This document shows, piece by piece, positions 10,904 to 22,266 of a stretch of DNA of 64,000 nt. The notes below the pieces were generated by a model, which saw only the letters and a list, made by a program, of their open reading frames with translations, searched no databases and was not told where the DNA came from. Numbering within the stretch: position 1 is the stretch's first letter; every line of letters begins with the position of its first letter. Made by a program: the position numbers and the translations under genes. This DNA comes from Prorocentrum cordatum (lineage: Eukaryota > Sar > Dinophyceae > Prorocentrales > Prorocentraceae). Where the stretch lies: NCBI GenBank assembly GCA_963575745.1, contig CAUYUJ010018056.1, positions 62,001 through 126,000 of the forward strand, in the 5' to 3' direction.

Positions 10904-13549
10904 GCGCACCGTCGCCCGCAACTCGGCTGGCAAACTCCTTTTTCTGTCGGGCCAGAAGCACCAGCCGTCGCCTGTCGACTAACAACAGACAGTTTGCGGT
11001 TCAAGGCTGTTTCGCGCTCCATCTCCCCATGCCAAACATTTTTCCGCATCATCATCGCATTCGGGGCGTTCGTCGTCATGTGCGCCGCGATTGAGGGGCA
11101 CGTTGCAGCTCGACAGCCCAGGCGCCGCTGCCGGGGCAAATTTGGCGCAGATGCACGCAGAGAGCGCACGCGCGCGAACGCGGGAAGCGCGGCGCGGCAT
11201 CAGTTGGGAAGGGCAGAGAAATGAGCGAGCGGATGGATCCGCCGCCGTTTTTCGCAACGGCAGGCTCGCGCGCCGACCGGCCTCGGAGCGCGGGGCCCCG
11301 CCGCGAGGCTCGCGGGCTGGCGGGCCCGCGCGCGCGAGCCCGACGCGCGCCGCCGCGCGCTGGCGACCGCCCGCTGCTGCGCGCGCAGGCCACGCGCTGA
11401 GGGGGGCGCCCCCTTTCGCCACCGCTGCTGCCACCGCGGAGGGGGCCGCTAGCGCCCCCGGCGGATGAGGCGCCCGAGGCGCCCAGGGACTTCTCAGCAT
11501 TTCGAGGGCGCGAGCAGTCTGAGACCCCCCCGCCTTGTCACCCGAGGGCGCAGCCTCCGCGTCTCGCAAAACCGCAAGGCATGCCGCCCACGATGCCGGC
11601 GCCATCACCACGGGCGAGACGTCGGCTGGAGGAGTCGATCAGGTTGAACGGCCAGAGGCACAGGGCAGCTGCGGGCTCAAACCGCTCGGTCTCGCAATTG
11701 TTCGCCGCCTCGCGCTCGCCGTCGTCGCCGCTCGCCCGACATGTCTAGACCAACGCGCCTTCGCATGATACCTACCAGCAAAGCTGCACCTGCTGCGCGA
11801 CCAACCGCGCCCCCTCCACGAGAGGTGCCGTCTACGGCGCTGGAGAAGCTGATGGAAGAGGAGCGGGCGCGCTCTCCTTCGCCACGGCCACCGCGCAGCG
11901 AGGCAACTGCGGCAGCCCGCGCCTTCCCCAGGGACTGGCACATCAGCGACGCTCTCCCCTTAAATTCGGCAGCGCGAAAGTGCCTGATCAGCGGCGCCGT
12001 CATGGGGCCGATGTTGCGCGCCGCCTTCACCAACGAGGCTCGCCGCGCAGTGGGCTCGGTGACCGACGCGAGACCGACGTCCAGCAACGAACCCATCGCG
12101 GCGAGGAAGGCGCTGGTCAGCACCAGGTTGTTTCAGGCCTGGTCGTCTTGGTCGCCTCAGGACAAGTCCGAATGCCGCAGGCACTGGCAGTTGGTCGACG
12201 GCGGCGGCTGGCCGAGCCACGGACGGCGGGGCTGCTCCCCGCCACCGCGGTCGAGCGCGCGACGACCACGCCTCCGCGCCACCCCCTGAGGCCCCAGTCG
12301 TATCCGCCCGAGCACTGGGGCCAGGAGATGGCGCTCAGCAGCGACGCGGCCCACAGCTCATGTTAGCGACCATCTCTGCCACCTCCGTTCTGGCAGCGCA
12401 CCGGCGGCAGGGCGCCGATCGGCCCTCGTCGACATGCAGCCCTCCTGGCAGGCAAGGGCAAGAGCAAGAATAAGGACAACACCAAGCCCGAAGGCGGCAA
12501 GCCCAAGAAGAAATTGCGTCGCGGAGGCGAGAAGGCCAAGCGTCGGCGAGCGGCCGCCGTTTCGGCGCGCGCAGCAGCCGACGCTGGCGACGACCCAAAG
12601 TCTTTGCCAGGAAGTGCCTCAGCGTGCACGCCCAGCGAGGAGGTGAGGATGCGAGGCCGCGGCAGCTCCCAGCCTCAGGACAGCGATTGAGGCGGTGAGC
12701 CCGAGGCCATCGTGCAAAATGGCTACACATCCTTCGTGGTCATCCTCCTTGCCCTCACTTCTTCCATCCTGCCCGGTCGATCCTGCCCGGTCGAGGCGCC
12801 ACCGTTCCTCAATCTCGCCTCCCCGCGCGACCTCGGGCCACCCACCGCGCTTGACATTCACGACAGGCTTTCATAATTTTCGCCGGCGGCCCATGGCCAC
12901 CAAATATACACAGAAGCGACCTGACCGAACTTGTACCACTCTTACTCGCGTGAGCTCCAGCGCCGCCTTTAGAGCACGCTCGAGCTCAAGGACACACCGA
13001 CAGATGGTGAGCCCGCCTTCCGCCGTGCCGCGCAGCCACTCCATACAGAGATCAAGTATCCATGTTTTTGCGTCCCCGCCAAAGTTCATCGATCGCCCGC
13101 ACAGGCTCGAGTCAAAAAGGATGTTTTGCCGCCGTTTGGTTTCAGCGCCCGCGCAAACCATACTAGATCGATGATCTGAAAAAAAAAGCCGCTATCTACA
13201 ACGCGTTGTCGCGCAATGCTTTGTTTTTTTTCGTCATGCTTCCAATCCCAACAGTTCTACTATTCACTCCCCCCCCTCCTTCGTCATCCCTCCCGCCCTC
13301 CTCCCCCGAAAACACCTCATTGGATATCGCCAGGACCTTCTGGAACTTGCCGATTTGCCCCCCCGCAACCTCCATGAGCCCCCCGCCCTCCCTCCGCAGG
13401 AGCTCCTCCACGAACGCGTCCTACAGCGTGGGCAACGGGCAGGGCGCGCAGGCCAAGCCGCATTGGAGGGGAGCGCGCTCGCAGCGTTGGGGGCTCCAGG
13501 GCGCGGCGGGCCGCCCACGTCAACGAATATTTCGACGACGGCAGCGGGC
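10904..13549. other. GC-rich stretch, no gene assigned
   Basis: ORFs of 130-210 codons occur on both strands. The most protein-like is a + frame at 11741-12289 (182 codons) containing ALEKLMEEERARSPSPRP and FLQAWSSWSPQDK-like sequence. I recognise no family, and the opposite strand is open too. A minus-strand match to the central SL (12714-12725) is noted under findings. Confidence 0.35.
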
Positions 13550-13554
13550 GCGAT

Positions 13555-13735
13555 TCGAGTAGGGGATCGACTGCAGAGTTGACTTGCCCCAGAATGTAGT
13601 TTTCTCGTCGAGGCAACGGGAAATGCGCAGGACATTTGTAGATCTACTACGAACATTCCACGCATTTGTGTTGAAGATTCGACGTGGAAATCAGTTTTGG
13701 GGGTAAATCAATTCTGTAGTCGATCCCCTACTCGA
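13555..13735. mobile_element. TIR element with 5-bp GCGAT duplication
   Basis: The left end TCGAGTAGGGGATCGACT (13555) is repeated inverted at the right end (13718-13735), and similarity continues for about 34 bp with few mismatches. The 5-mer GCGAT directly flanks both sides (13550-13554 and 13736-13740). The 181-bp body is non-coding. This fits a MITE; no transposase is present to assign a superfamily. Confidence 0.8.
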
Positions 13736-13740
13736 GCGAT

Positions 13741-14400
13741 GAGGAGCAGGAAGGAGTGAGAAGAGGGCATGTGCAGGTTCGCCTCCGATCGGGCCGAAGC
13801 CGGATGGGATCGGGCACGATCGGATCACCGAAGATCGGTCGGGTCTTCCTCCCAGGGCCGTTCCAGGTCGTCCGCTGGATGGACTGTCAGATTTGCAAAT
13901 GGCCACCTGTACCACTGCCATTGCATAATTTCGGGTTTTGCCAGGGGCGGCCCAAGCTTTTGCTTGGAGGCCCCCACGGCGTTAGGAGCACCCATCCCGA
14001 GGCCCAGAGGTACACCGGGGGGGCTCCAGAATGGTGCGAAAGGTTGGGGGGGCCTTGGGCCCGGAACATTTCTGGGAGTAGACAAAAAACCGATCGACGC
14101 GCGATCCAATGGCTTGCAGCATCGAGCTGGGTGTTCACGTAGTGGTGGTACATGGTGGTGGTAGTTGCTCCACATGTGTTTTCTCCTCTGCGGCTTCGGC
14201 GGTAACTCTTTCAAGTCCATGGCGCCCAGCCTTCGAGACTGATTCCGAGTTTGGTATCGCCATGGCTCTCGTATCGACGGCTGCCGTTTGGACGCGCAAT
14301 TGCACATTTTAGCATCAGCGTGTCGATGAGTCACAAACTATTGGTTGTAGAAGCTGCGGACCCTGTTCTAAACAAGGCGTTGCGGTGCATTATTCTAGCG
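13741..14400. other. Intergenic stretch, no gene recognised
   Basis: Starts with GATCGG-rich sequence. A 169-codon minus-strand frame (13825-14334) has no recognisable domain. Confidence 0.4.
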
Positions 14401-15345
14401 CGTAAGAAGACATGCTCACATGTGAGATCACACCATGTATCGGGGCGTCCTGCGAGATCCCCGTTTTGAAAAAGACCGCCCCCCATGTTCCCCCCGTTTG
14501 GGTAGCTGTTGCACAAGCTTGCACTTCTGTTCATGGGCTCCGGGGAAGTATCAAGCGAGAGCCCCAATGCCAAAAGGAACTGCCCTCCATCCGTGCAGCT
14601 GTTGCATATGTTCAAGCCTCTGGCACCGCATAGAAGGACGTCTGGCGCGAGAGCCTCTTGTTGAAAAGGAACCGCCCTCCATCCTCGTAATTGTTGCAAA
14701 CGCTTATGACGAGCGTGCGCGGCGCAACGGCGATAGCCACATGCTGAAAGGGAGCGGCCCTCCACCCTTGCATGCGCCGCACACATTTCAGCGAATGCGC
14801 GCGGCGCTGAGGTGTTAAGGCGAGACCCACGTTTTGAAAATCACCCTCCTCCGTGCCTGCAACGTAACTGTTGCAAGCTCTTACGGCTTTTTGCACAGCG
14901 CCAAGTCGAAAGCTCCTCCATTATGAAAACGACCCCTCGCCCTCCGTCCTTGTAATTGATGAAAGCTTTTGAGACCGATGCGCGCGGCGTGAAGGCGAGA
15001 GCATCATCCTGGCAACTGTTGCACAACTATCAAGCTGCAGATTCGCAAACGCTGAGGGAATATCAGGCAAATGCGCGCGGCGCTGCGGCTGGAGCACCGT
15101 TCTGGAAAATAACCGCCCACCGTATTTGTAACAGTTGCAAGTGTTTAAGTCGAATGTGTGCGGCGTTACTGCGAGAGCCCCATTGAACCCCTCCTCCTCC
15201 ACCCTTCCTATTGCATTATTGTCAGACGAAAGAGCGCGGCGCTCAGGCGGCAGCTCCATTTTCAAAGGGAACCACCCTCCATCCCTGTACTTGTTGCAAG
15301 CTGTTCAAACATGTACACGACGCCACGACAAGATCTTTATTTCCA
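14400..15345 (+). repeat. Degenerate 82-95 bp satellite, cluster 2
   Basis: About ten units with TTGAAAA-like cores near 14464, 14570, 14657, 14742, 14830, 14921, 15100 and 15256, each followed by an ACCGCCCTCC-like block and preceded by a GCGCGGCGC-like block. Same family and strand as 150-1135. Spacing is about 85-92 bp. Confidence 0.75.
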
Positions 15346-15710
15346 AAGCCACACACACACACACTCTTTTGGGCGTCAGCGGGCAGGCGACTGGCCAGGC
15401 AGTCAATCCATGCGCGCCGGGCGAGCGCGGGCTAGGCAGTCGGCCCCCCACGGAACGCGCATGAGTGGTCAGGTGCCCACCAGAATTAGGCGGGCGAGTA
15501 ACGGCCGAGGCAGAAGCCAGGGCAAAGGGGGAGAGAGAGAGGGGGGGGAGAGGACACCTATATATATATATATGTATATATACATATATAGTCATACACT
15601 TGCATATACATTCACATGTGTATATATGCATATACATATGCATACACATAGACATGCACATAGACATAGACATAGACATAGACATAGACATAGACATGTA
15701 CCTAGCTACC
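15346..15710. repeat. CA, TA and GACATA microsatellites
   Basis: A short CA run at 15346-15364, a TATA/TACA tract from about 15556, and a hexamer ACATAG/GACATA tract to about 15705. A lone unit of the 82-95 bp family follows at about 15740-15890. Confidence 0.85.
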
Positions 15711-15729
15711 TTGTACATCTGTCTTGGTG

Positions 15730-15890
15730 CTGCAGTACGTAAGACAAATGTGCGCGGCGCTAGGTCTGAAGCTCCGTTGTCCATGAGAACCGCCCGAACT
15801 CGTTGAAAGTGTGAAACTGTAAGAAAAAACATGCGCGCAGCACTAAGGCGAGAGCTCCATTTCCGAATCGACCCCCCTCCAGCCGGTCTC
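15730..15890 (+). repeat. Degenerate 82-95 bp satellite, two units
   Basis: Contains GTGCGCGGCGCTAGG and CGAGAGCTCCATTT blocks in the order seen in the larger clusters. Confidence 0.6.
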
Positions 15891-16860
15891 GGGCGACAAG
15901 CCCAGCCCGCCCTACCCTGGGGGTGCAGCTGGGAGGAGTTATCTATAAGGAAAAGGAAGGAAGAGGTAGGGTCAGTGGGGGGGGAGGAGAAGAGGACGGA
16001 GGAGGAAGGAAGAGGGAGGAGAAGGAAGGAGGAGGAGAAGGGAGGAGGAGGAGGAGGAGGAGGAGGAGGAGGAGCGAGGCGGAGCGAGGCGGAGCGAGGA
16101 GGAAGAGGGGCGCGGGCAGGCCCCTCAAGAGCCTGACCGAGGCGACATGAACCCCTGAACGGCTGCCTAGGGGACGCGTGCCCAATGAGGCGCTCCGCCC
16201 TTGAGGCTCCGTCGGACTCCTCTGTCTCGCGAGCGCCTCGCGTTCTGCAAGTCTCCATCGATGTCCGTCGCCCCGAGAACTCGAGGTGGTGTCCTCCTCC
16301 TACCCCTCTCTCCCCCCCTCGTCCTCCTCGTCATATCCCCTGATTCTGCACACTGCTATTGGCACATGTCTTCTGATATTGGTTTCAACACTACGTGTTG
16401 CTTTTGTGCCGAATCCCACATGAATCAACCGGCACAGGGAAACTGGCACAGATGGGCCCAACCCACCCACCCCCAGAGGAGTCTTGATGGTTCCGCTGGC
16501 CCTGCCCGGGCGCCCCGCCGGGCCTGCTGGACCATATGGTCGTTCTTGCTGGGCTCCCCGCGACAAGCTCGGACGGCCCAAGAGAGCGCCCAGCACCGCC
16601 AAGCTGAATGAAGCAGCGAGAGGGAGCTTGGGACGGGAGGGTTGCAGCATCGGTGGCCAGTGCTGAGCTGAAATTGCTTGGGCCCACTCCCTCCCTTATC
16701 CTCTTCAAGTGGAGGGCCACAACCAAGGCAGTGAGGAACGGTGCGTAAACTGCCGATGGTCATGATTCCAGTGCCCTGCGTGACCCAACTGCAGTGTGTG
16801 TTTGGGAGGCCCTTCGGCGCTGGCCCAGAGCCAAACAGGCGAACGTAACTCTATGATTAA
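15890..16860. other. Intergenic stretch with GGA tract
   Basis: A GGA-rich run at about 15970-16110 includes three GCGGAGCGAG copies. From 16110 to 16860 the sequence is unique-looking. ORFs of 111-136 codons overlap on both strands without recognisable domains. Confidence 0.4.
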
Positions 16861-17009
16861 GTTTGGCCTGTCCCTCTACAGGGGGAATCTTCAAAAATAG
16901 TCAAAAGATAGTCTGGGGACTATTTTTGGAGCATTTTTTGACCATCTTGTTTTTTTTCCGTATTTTCAATTTTTCGTCGAAAATCCCCCTGTAGGGGGAC
17001 ACGCCCGAC
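16861..17009. mobile_element. MITE family B, copy 1
   Basis: Ends are GTTTGGCCTGTCC on the left and, inverted, GTCGGGCGTGTCC on the right, followed inward by TACAGGGGGA. The centre contains AATAGTC repeats and ACTATTTTTGGAGCA. Related copies lie at 37625, 54115 and 55977. Length about 149 bp, non-coding. Confidence 0.75.
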
Positions 17010-17029
17010 TTCAGTCCAGGAGACATCCT

Positions 17030-17430
17030 CCTCCTGCCCACTCGTCCCTCCTCCTGCTCTTTGCCCTTGGGCCCTCCCTCCTCCCTCCTTCTCCTCCTCC
17101 CCGCTCCTCATCGGCCTCCTCCTCTTCCTCCTCCTCCTCCTCCTCCTCCTCCTCCTCCTCCTCCTCCTCCTCACTCCTCTTCTTCCTCCTCCTCCTCCTT
17201 CTCCTCCGCTTCCTCCTACTTATCTTCCTCTTCCTGCTCCTCCTCCTTCTCCTCCTCCTCCTCATTCCTCCTCTTCTTCCTCCTCCTCTTCCTCCTCCTT
17301 CTCCTCTTCCAACTCCTCCTCTTCCAACTCCTCCTCCTCCTCCTCCTCCTCCTCCTCCTCCTCACTCCTTCTCCTCCTCCTCCTGCTCCTCCTCCTCCTC
17401 CTCCTCCTCCTCCATTCCTTCTCCTTCTAG
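17030..17430. repeat. CTC/TCC-rich pyrimidine tract
   Basis: About 400 bp of imperfect CTCCTCTTC trinucleotides with several pure CTC runs. Long Arg/Lys/Glu or Ser/Pro/Leu ORFs here are translations of the repeat. Confidence 0.9.
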
Positions 17431-17537
17431 ATGACTTCTCCCTGTCGCACTCCAAGGCCAGTTTTTAGGGCGGGCTGGGCGTTTCTCCTGAAACTTCCTC
17501 ACCAACTATGACTCTGAAGATTAAAAAGTGAAAACAG

Positions 17538-17880
17538 TTTCACAGATGGAGGGCGGGTGGTTTTCAAAATGTGGCTCTCGCCTTAGCTCCGCGCACATTC
17601 GTTTTCAAACTTTGCAAGAGTTTCACGGATTGAGGGCGGGTGGTTTTCAAAATGTGGTTCTCGCCTTAGCGCCGCGCGCACTCGTTTTCAGAATTTGCCA
17701 GAGTTTCACGGATTGGGGGCGGGTCGTTTTCAAAATGTGGTTCTCGTTTTAGCGCCGCGCGCATTCGCTTTAAAAACTGCAGTAGTTTCACGGATTCAGG
17801 GCGGCTCCTTTTCAAAATGTGTTTCTCGCTTTAGCGCCGCGCGCATTCCTTTTCAAATTTTGCAAGAGCTCACGGACTCC
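17538..17880 (-). repeat. Regular 82-bp satellite cluster, inverted
   Basis: Four units start with GTTTCAC at 17538, 17620, 17703 and 17785, and a partial fifth follows near 17868. The period is 82-83 bp. Each contains TTTTCAAAATGTG and GCGCCGCGCGCA, the reverse complement of the family at 150, 14400 and 29950. This is the cleanest copy of the family. Confidence 0.9.
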
Positions 17881-19220
17881 CATGATCAACGTACCAGAAC
17901 TGGTGTTTTGGAAGGATTCAGGATTAATTATGCGGGTGCAACAGTTATGTGGATTCGTAATGTTGTCAGGTTGATACGTGGGCGTTGAACTCCCGAGAAC
18001 AATGTTTTGGCATGCTTCAGGATCTTCAAACGGTTGTCTTCCAACGAGGCAGTTCCCTCATTGGAAATGAACCGTTGTGGGGGCCTATGAAGAAGGAGCT
18101 TGGAGGGAGGGTTAATTCCAACATCGTTGTTGACTCTTGGTTTTACACTTGTCCTTCTCCTCCTCCTCTTCCTCATCCTCCTCCTCCGCCTCCTCCTCCT
18201 CATTCTCCTGGAACAAATATAAGACTCTACGCTTCCTTTAGGGCTTAAAGGTCCCCAGGTGGTTGGCTTGCCTAAGTGAGCAACGAACGACACCCAAAGT
18301 TCGGGAAGTCAAGGCGAATCGAATTCGATGACCCAGTCACCCTCCCATATCTATTCGGGCAGCGCAACAGGCTTTAGAGGACCAGGCGGAACGCTCCACC
18401 CCCCCCTCTCTGGCGCCCTGCTTCCCCTCGAGGCGGCGTCGGAGGATCTCTTCATCAGCGAAGGGGTGGTGCCGGATTGTGCGGGGAGGTTTCGGACTCC
18501 ACGGGAGGAGCTTCGGTGATTAGGAGCCACCGCATCTGCTCACTTCTGGAGTCCTCCGCTGCCCTGGGGTTGGGGCCACATCGGGGCCACCACAGGCGAG
18601 GGAAAAGGGGAAAAGGAGCGCTGGCACCCGATCCCCAACCTCAGCAGCCCGGGCCCGGATCGCCCCTATCCGAAACCGACTGCCCTGACTGGCCGTGGAG
18701 GCACGCTGGTGGATAACAGCCAAGGAGCTGGGAAAACCGTCAGGAAGCTGCAGATCCAGAGGCATGGCGGATCACGGGCGGGACCCCCCGGGATTAGCGC
18801 GAGGGCCTCAAACATGAGATGCCTCCGGAGGTCCTGCTGAGGGGGGGGCCGCCCGCTCGATTTCGCCACGTCGCACCAGGTCTTGCGGGCCGCGACCGTC
18901 ACCAGGGACGAGGAGGACCCGGAGGAAAGCGCCGCAGGCGGGCGTTTGCCAGGACCCGGACCAGGACTTAATGAACACCGCCAACGAGCAGCGACTGCGG
19001 GCTTGAAAGACCAACCCCAGGGACCCCCGCAGGGCCTACGAGGGATGACTCTGGGAGGCCCGCGGAGGACGGGCCGCCGGCCAGGAGGCGGAGGACAGGT
19101 GGGACCCCCTCTCGAGGGCGGGCCGGCGCGGGTCGAGCTGGCCCCCGTCCGAGCCCGCCTGCGGCTCACACTGGGCGGTCTCGGGCCACCATCAGAGAAC
19201 CCGAGCCCAGGGGCGGGCCC
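17881..19220. other. Mostly unique stretch, no gene assigned
   Basis: Short frames at 18328-18519 and 18477-18716 (+) and 18666-19169 (-) have no family I can name. The + frame includes GALLPLEAASEDLFISEG and looks protein-like, so it could be an eroded element leader. A small CTC tract lies at about 18150-18210. Confidence 0.35.
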
Positions 19221-19224
19221 TAGA

Positions 19225-19515
19225 GAAGGAGGAGGAGGAGGAGGAGGAGGAGGAGACGGAGACGGAGACGGAGACGGAGGAGGAGGGGGATGGGGAGGGG
19301 GAGGAGGGGAGGAGTAGGAGGAGGGAGGAGGAGGAGGAGGAGGAGAGGAGGGAGGAGGAGAGGAGGAGACGGAGGAGAGGGGGGGAGGGGGAGGGGAGGG
19401 GGGAGGAGGAGTGGGAGGAGGGGGGGAGGGAGGAGGGAGGAGGAGGAGGAGGAGGAGGAGGAGAGAGGAGGAGGAGAGGAGGAGGAGGAGGAGGAGGAGG
19501 ACGACGACGACGGAC
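19225..19515. repeat. GGA-rich tract
   Basis: Nearly 300 bp of GGA with GGGG runs and a short GACGGA segment, ending in GACGACGACGACGGACGG. The strand asymmetry makes G-quadruplex or triplex structure possible. Confidence 0.9.
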
Positions 19516-19996
19516 GGACCCCTCTGGAGCTGGTGTCTGTGTCTGAAGACTGGTGAAGTGCTCTAGGACCGAGCTATACTCGAAGATTGAGGGCCATTGC
19601 CCCCTGCACGGCCTACGTAGCTTCGAAACTACCAGCCTCCCTGGCATAAGCGGGCAGCACTACGGGCGAGAGAGGGGGGGAAGCCAGCAGAGGCAAAAGC
19701 AGAGGAGGGAGGAGAGGTTAGAGGAATGCCCTGGCCCGCTCCCCTAGACCGCGTGCCACGGCCTCCATCTCCCTCACGATGTGGCGGTGGCGGACGCGGG
19801 GGTGGGGGAACGCATGCCGTGGCGTTGCGATCCCCCCTCGTATTATGACTACCCTGTCTAAGCGACGGCGCACTTAAGCTACGGTCGGGATTAATAGGCG
19901 ATTTCTGTCGTAACGCCTGCCGCTCGCCACCTCTGTGGGAAAAAGGGCAGGAATTGTCGCAACGCCGATTCCCTTTCTCACTCCCCGGGCCGATGC

Positions 19997-21172
19997 CTAC
20001 TTCATGTTGTGGGTGCTCAGGCCGGTGTGCAGGATGCGCTCGAGATGGCTCATTGGCGCCGCACCGCGTTTGCGAACGGTTCCGAGCTGTTCGAGGCAGT
20101 TGGCGATCACGGTTGTCTGCGCGTTCACGTTGAGCTGTATCTTCACGTCTGTCTCCTTGTAGGCGGTGCTGACCTTCACCATCACTAAGATCTCGGACGC
20201 CGCGTCCATGGACAAGGAGTCCACGTGCTGCCTCATCTCGGTCAAGGCCTTGCTGTTGGCACGTCCCACCGCCTCCCCCTCCTTGACCAGGCCGTCCACG
20301 AGTCCCACCACGCATGCCAATGAGATCGTGCCGTGCTTGGCGATCTCGGCCTCGGGCTTCGCCTCGGCGCGAGCCTTCTGGACCACCTCGACCCAGCCCT
20401 TGACCCGCTGACGGGCGAGCAGCACCAGCTGCAGACCAACCGGCGCGATGAGGGTGGTCAGCGTCACGGCTTCCTGCTGCCGGGTGCGGACGCCCAAGTT
20501 CAGCAGCAGCTTCAGCACGACCGGGAAGAGCCTCGCTATCTTGGAGGCGTCCATCTCCTCGAGTCCCTCCATCACCTCGTCGTCCACCAGCTTGCTGTCG
20601 GTGCGCTTTTCGCCCTGCCCGCGTCGGCCGACTCGTGGCCTCTTGCCTGCTTTTGCAGGCGGCCTGCCTCTAGCTTCATCGGGGCGGGGAGGGCCGAGAA
20701 CATGCCACCGGAACTCCGGAAGAGGCTGCGGCAGGTGTTGGACGAGATGGTCCTGCAGGGCTTGGAAATCCTGAAAGGGTTGCAAACAGATCGAACAGGT
20801 GTCCTTGGGGGGGTCTGCTACTGGGTAATTTCTTGCCGAACCGTCTACAATGCACCTTCCATGCCTGTAGGCGTTAGTTAAATGACGGACCGCCGTAGTC
20901 CTGTCCTTGAGCGTGCTCTTGCACACCACGCATTAATTCGTCAACGTCACTGCACAAATCGTCCCCCTCCCGCCGTGTTGCCCGCCCGTCGATTGTTGTT
21001 GGTGTACCACCAAGGCCCGGTTAGATCTGAATCGTCGCATGCACGCATGCCCGTCGGCAGTCAGCAAGTCGCACACGTGCTCGCCGTGCTCCCATTCCCC
21101 GCTCTCTGTTGTGGGGTCGGGGGGAGGTGATGGGGTGAGCAGCCATTCTGCGCGGATTACTGCAAAATCCAT
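19997..21172 (-). pseudogene. LINE C-terminal zinc-finger domain
   Basis: Three C2H2-like fingers in one frame. Finger 1 (before 20933): C-x9-C-x12-H-x8-H. Finger 2 (20932 onward): C-V-V-C-x12-H-x6-H. Finger 3: CSICLQPFQDFQALQDH followed by LVQH, a textbook C-x2-C-x12-H-x3-H. A TAA at 20933-20935 falls exactly one codon before finger 2. The rest is helical and charged (EMDASKIARLFPVVLKLL and similar) and ends at 19997. Nucleic-acid binding during target recognition or RNP assembly is the reasonable role. A related fragment is at 45769-47036. Confidence 0.75.
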
Positions 21173-21725
21173 TCAACGAAAAATGCGGCGCGCCTCCCCG
21201 TCTCTGAAAATGGTCAGCGGATCATCCCCGATTGCCCCCCAAAGGTCCCTTCCGACTTCCAAGCTTCGAAGAGATTCTAGATCCCCGCGGAATTGCACAG
21301 ACCATGGATTGCTTGTCGCTGTAGTGGGAGGGGCGCCGGAGTCGGCAGGCAGCCAAGAGAAAAGCTGAGGGCGTGGAACTTCATTCCGGGAGACACCGAA
21401 CACAGACGCAAGTTCCTGACAGTGCCACTCGGGCCGTGCAGAAATTTTCTGCCATTATTTTAGCCTCTGAACTCGAAGTTCGATAGCAATGGGAACGAGC
21501 CTCAGACGTTTCCAGACTTCCAGATTCGAGGGGGAACGAATGACGGTGATCTCCCTCCCTTCCTCGTCCACCCGGATCTGCTTCTCTGCTACTCCCCCGA
21601 GAAGGGCTCGTCTGTATCTCACGCACGTCGAGTCGATTCGGTCGATCTGCGCAGTACCCAGCACAAGCGACGTAAGCCCAGATATACCCGCCCCTACCAC
21701 ATTGCTGCGATAGACCATTCGTTTG
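21173..21725 (-). pseudogene. LINE ORF2, post-RT region
   Basis: Reads RMVYRSNVVGAGISGL, then RIDSTCVRYRRALLGG and LEVWKRLRLVPIAIELRVQR, a helix-rich region found after RT in dinoflagellate LINEs. An in-frame TAA sits at 21455-21457, after which the same frame continues WQKISARPEWHC to a TGA at 21173-21175. The next frame-mate begins immediately. Confidence 0.75.
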
Positions 21726-22266
21726 TGACGCCAGCTTTTGCAAGATGACCAAAACCAAACCGTTTCATAGAGTGCCATCCCCTTGGAACCGCGGCGCACC
21801 TCGCTTCAACCTCAGGCCACCAGTCGTGACCAGCATCGAACAAGGCTCCCAAGAAGGGAGCGTTTTGAACGACGTGCCCAGGTAGGGACCAAGAGTTGGA
21901 ATACACGTACTTTGTGAAACCGTGCGACCTTGGACCTACATAGTGTGGGGCAATGGCTTCCTTGCCTTGGCTCTGGGAGACGCCGCTTTGGAGAAGCTCT
22001 CTGTCAAAAATCGCATCCGAACTCCGAATCACAGTGCACGTATGTTCCGGGTCACTCGTTTGGTGCGACTTGTTCACGTCGTCAGCATACACACGCAGTG
22101 ACAGATCACATTCTCTACCTGTGATGGGGCATATGGCATACAGATCATGTGGGTGCCGCTGGCTTAGTTGCGACGTCCAGCTCTGGACCGGCACACTGAA
22201 AGCATCCCGAAACACTGTTGCTGCACCCACGTCCCCTTGAAGACTCCCCGTCCCATTTTTGAACCA
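21694..22266 (-). pseudogene. LINE ORF2, second part of RT
   Basis: Continues the frame after the TAA: WFKNGTGSLQGDVGAATVF carries RT motif B (x-Q-G-D), and YADD (22078-22089) is motif C with the catalytic Asp pair. The thumb follows. Near 21720 the sense passes to another frame, where RMVYRSNVVGAGISGLTSL continues the thumb, so a one- or two-base indel lies there. Confidence 0.85.
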
